A DNA stretch of 64,000 nt from Aureliella helgolandensis. GTDB taxonomy: Bacteria > Planctomycetota > Planctomycetia > Pirellulales > Pirellulaceae. The notes below the pieces were generated by a model that ran no database searches, was not told the DNA's origin, and saw only the letters and a program-made list of their open reading frames with translations. Each line of letters opens with the position of its first letter. Position 1 is the stretch's first letter. Where the stretch lies: contig NZ_CP036298.1 of NCBI RefSeq assembly GCF_007752135.1, positions 6,502,501-6,566,500 on the forward strand. Reading direction: 5' to 3'. Positions 63,119 to 64,000 of this stretch are shown here, piece after piece. The position numbers and the translations under genes are program-made.

Positions 63119-64000
63119 CTATTCGTTCGGTACCACAAACGGCACGTTGTCAGTTGGCGGATCGACCTCCGCCTTGAGTACTCGGAAATCGGCCAGAGAT
63201 ACGTAGATGGCAATCACGATGGCAATCAACACTAGGCCAACCCCTGGCGCGAGTTTCCAGGGCGTCATATCGACCGCCTTAACATCGTGTTGCACGAACT
63301 CGGTCTTACGCGGATACAATTCACCGAGGACCAACATCATGATCACTAGCCAACAAAAGACGGTACCGAGAAAGAAGAAGGTATGCATTGAGTCGACAAC
63401 AATGCTAAACGGTTCGAAGAAATAGCCGATCCCGATGACTAGCACCCCTACGATCAAACCAGCCTTGGCAGACACGGCCGAGGTTCGGCGAGTCAGCATG
63501 CCGACGAGGACGACAGCAAATAGCGGGATGAAATACATGCCATTCATTTTCTGCAGATAGCCAAAAATGCTATCCTGCCCATCCAGCCAAGGTGCCAGTC
63601 CCATGGCAGCTCCCGCCACAATCCAGCCAAACCACTTGCTGGAGCGAATCACCTCTTTCTCGCTAGCCTTGGGATGGAGCACTTGTTTGTAAAAGCCCAG
63701 ACTGTAGAGCGTGCAAGCGCTATTCAAGGCCGAATTGAAACTCGACAGAATCGCCCCCAAGATGGCCGCTGCGAAAAATCCATTCAAATAGCTGGGCAAC
63801 ACGGTCTGCACCAATTTCCCATAGGCATCGACCGACCGCACACTATCACCGAACATGGAAAAGGCAATCATGCCGGGCAGCACCAAATAGACCGGCCCCA
63901 ACAGCTTGAAGGCCCCTGTCAATAAAACACCCTTTTGCCCCTCCGCCAAACTGCTTGCTCCAAACGTCCGCTGAATAATTTGCTGATTGGTTGTCCAGTA
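63119..64000 (-). CDS. Sodium:solute symporter (SSS family), C-terminal part
   Basis: Partial: the frame is open to the right window edge, so the 5' end lies outside. The visible 293 residues begin with the SSS signature 'YWTTNQQIIQRTFGASSLAE' and contain about seven membrane segments, including 'FAAAILGAILSSFNSALNSA' and 'FIPLFAVVLVGMLTRRTSAV'. It imports a sugar or organic solute with Na+. Co-directional with the hydroxypyruvate isomerase-like gene 70 bp downstream. Confidence 0.9.
   Translation of the reverse strand, partial: YWTTNQQIIQRTFGASSLAEGQKGVLLTGAFKLLGPVYLVLPGMIAFSMFGDSVRSVDAYGKLVQTVLPSYLNGFFAAAILGAILSSFNSALNSACTLYSLGFYKQVLHPKASEKEVIRSSKWFGWIVAGAAMGLAPWLDGQDSIFGYLQKMNGMYFIPLFAVVLVGMLTRRTSAVSAKAGLIVGVLVIGIGYFFEPFSIVVDSMHTFFFLGTVFCWLVIMMLVLGELYPRKTEFVQHDVKAVDMTPWKLAPGVGLVLIAIVIAIYVSLADFRVLKAEVDPPTDNVPFVVPNE

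Overview
This 64-kb window looks like chromosome of a planctomycete, most likely a Pirellulaceae-type marine lineage. The case rests on protein families: a BBP7-type outer-membrane barrel, stand-alone BON-domain and glycine-rich secreted proteins, many small secreted proteins and lipoproteins without wider relatives, an NPCBM-like domain, an Hyi-type sugar isomerase beside an SSS symporter, and a CpaC-type secretin N-domain. Nothing here fixes genus or species.

Layout. 0-12 kb: envelope genes (pilus-type N-domain/BON protein, BBP7 barrel, two secreted proteins of unknown role, a BON protein, and an operon of a 1196-residue secretin and a lipoprotein). 12-16.5 kb: a tandem ~117-bp repeat array broken by an IS1182-like insertion and a group II intron-like element, each in the core of a repeat unit. 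16.6-19.1 kb: a secreted SPOR-like protein, a RdgB/HAM1 pyrophosphatase, and three 178-bp hairpin repeats. 19.16-27.14 kb: an ~8-kb integrative element inserted in the 3' end of a tRNA-Ser(GCU) gene. It carries a SIR2-like protein, a mini zinc ribbon, two excisionase-type HTH proteins, a winged-helix protein, a phage-type replication protein, a metallopeptidase-like protein and a tyrosine integrase, but no virion genes. 27.5-34.4 kb: a probable five-gene operon around three HtrA-like proteins, only the first with an intact catalytic triad. 35-38.6 kb: BON protein, lipoprotein, divergent SDR. 38.6-42.6 kb: nhaA - histidine kinase - sigma-54 activator, overlapping genes on the minus strand. 42.8-54 kb: Rnk-like factor, DUF3365 haem protein, DinB-like protein, SulP-STAS-carbonic anhydrase fusion, a second NtrB/NtrC-type pair, a lone ScdA_N domain, a divergent carbonic anhydrase and a TPR lipoprotein. 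54-60.4 kb: minus-strand electron-transfer operon (lipoprotein, small protein, cNMP/4Fe-4S protein, cytochrome b-like protein, decahaem cytochrome c). 60.8-64 kb: DUF1338/HglS-like dioxygenase, a second repeat array, hydroxypyruvate isomerase-like protein and a truncated sodium:solute symporter.

Most striking is the integrative element. Its attachment core lies inside the 3' end of the integrase gene. In the integrated state the reading frame runs into the tRNA and stops after five codons. Joining the element's two ends, as in an excised circle, continues the same frame for 56 codons into a helix-like tail now stranded at the far end (19183-19353). A 24-bp near-repeat flanks the core on both sides, the element carries its own copy of the tRNA's downstream hairpin, and a helically phased 11-bp repeat precedes the excisionase-like genes. 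Together these suggest a satellite-like element whose integrase changes its C-terminus on integration.
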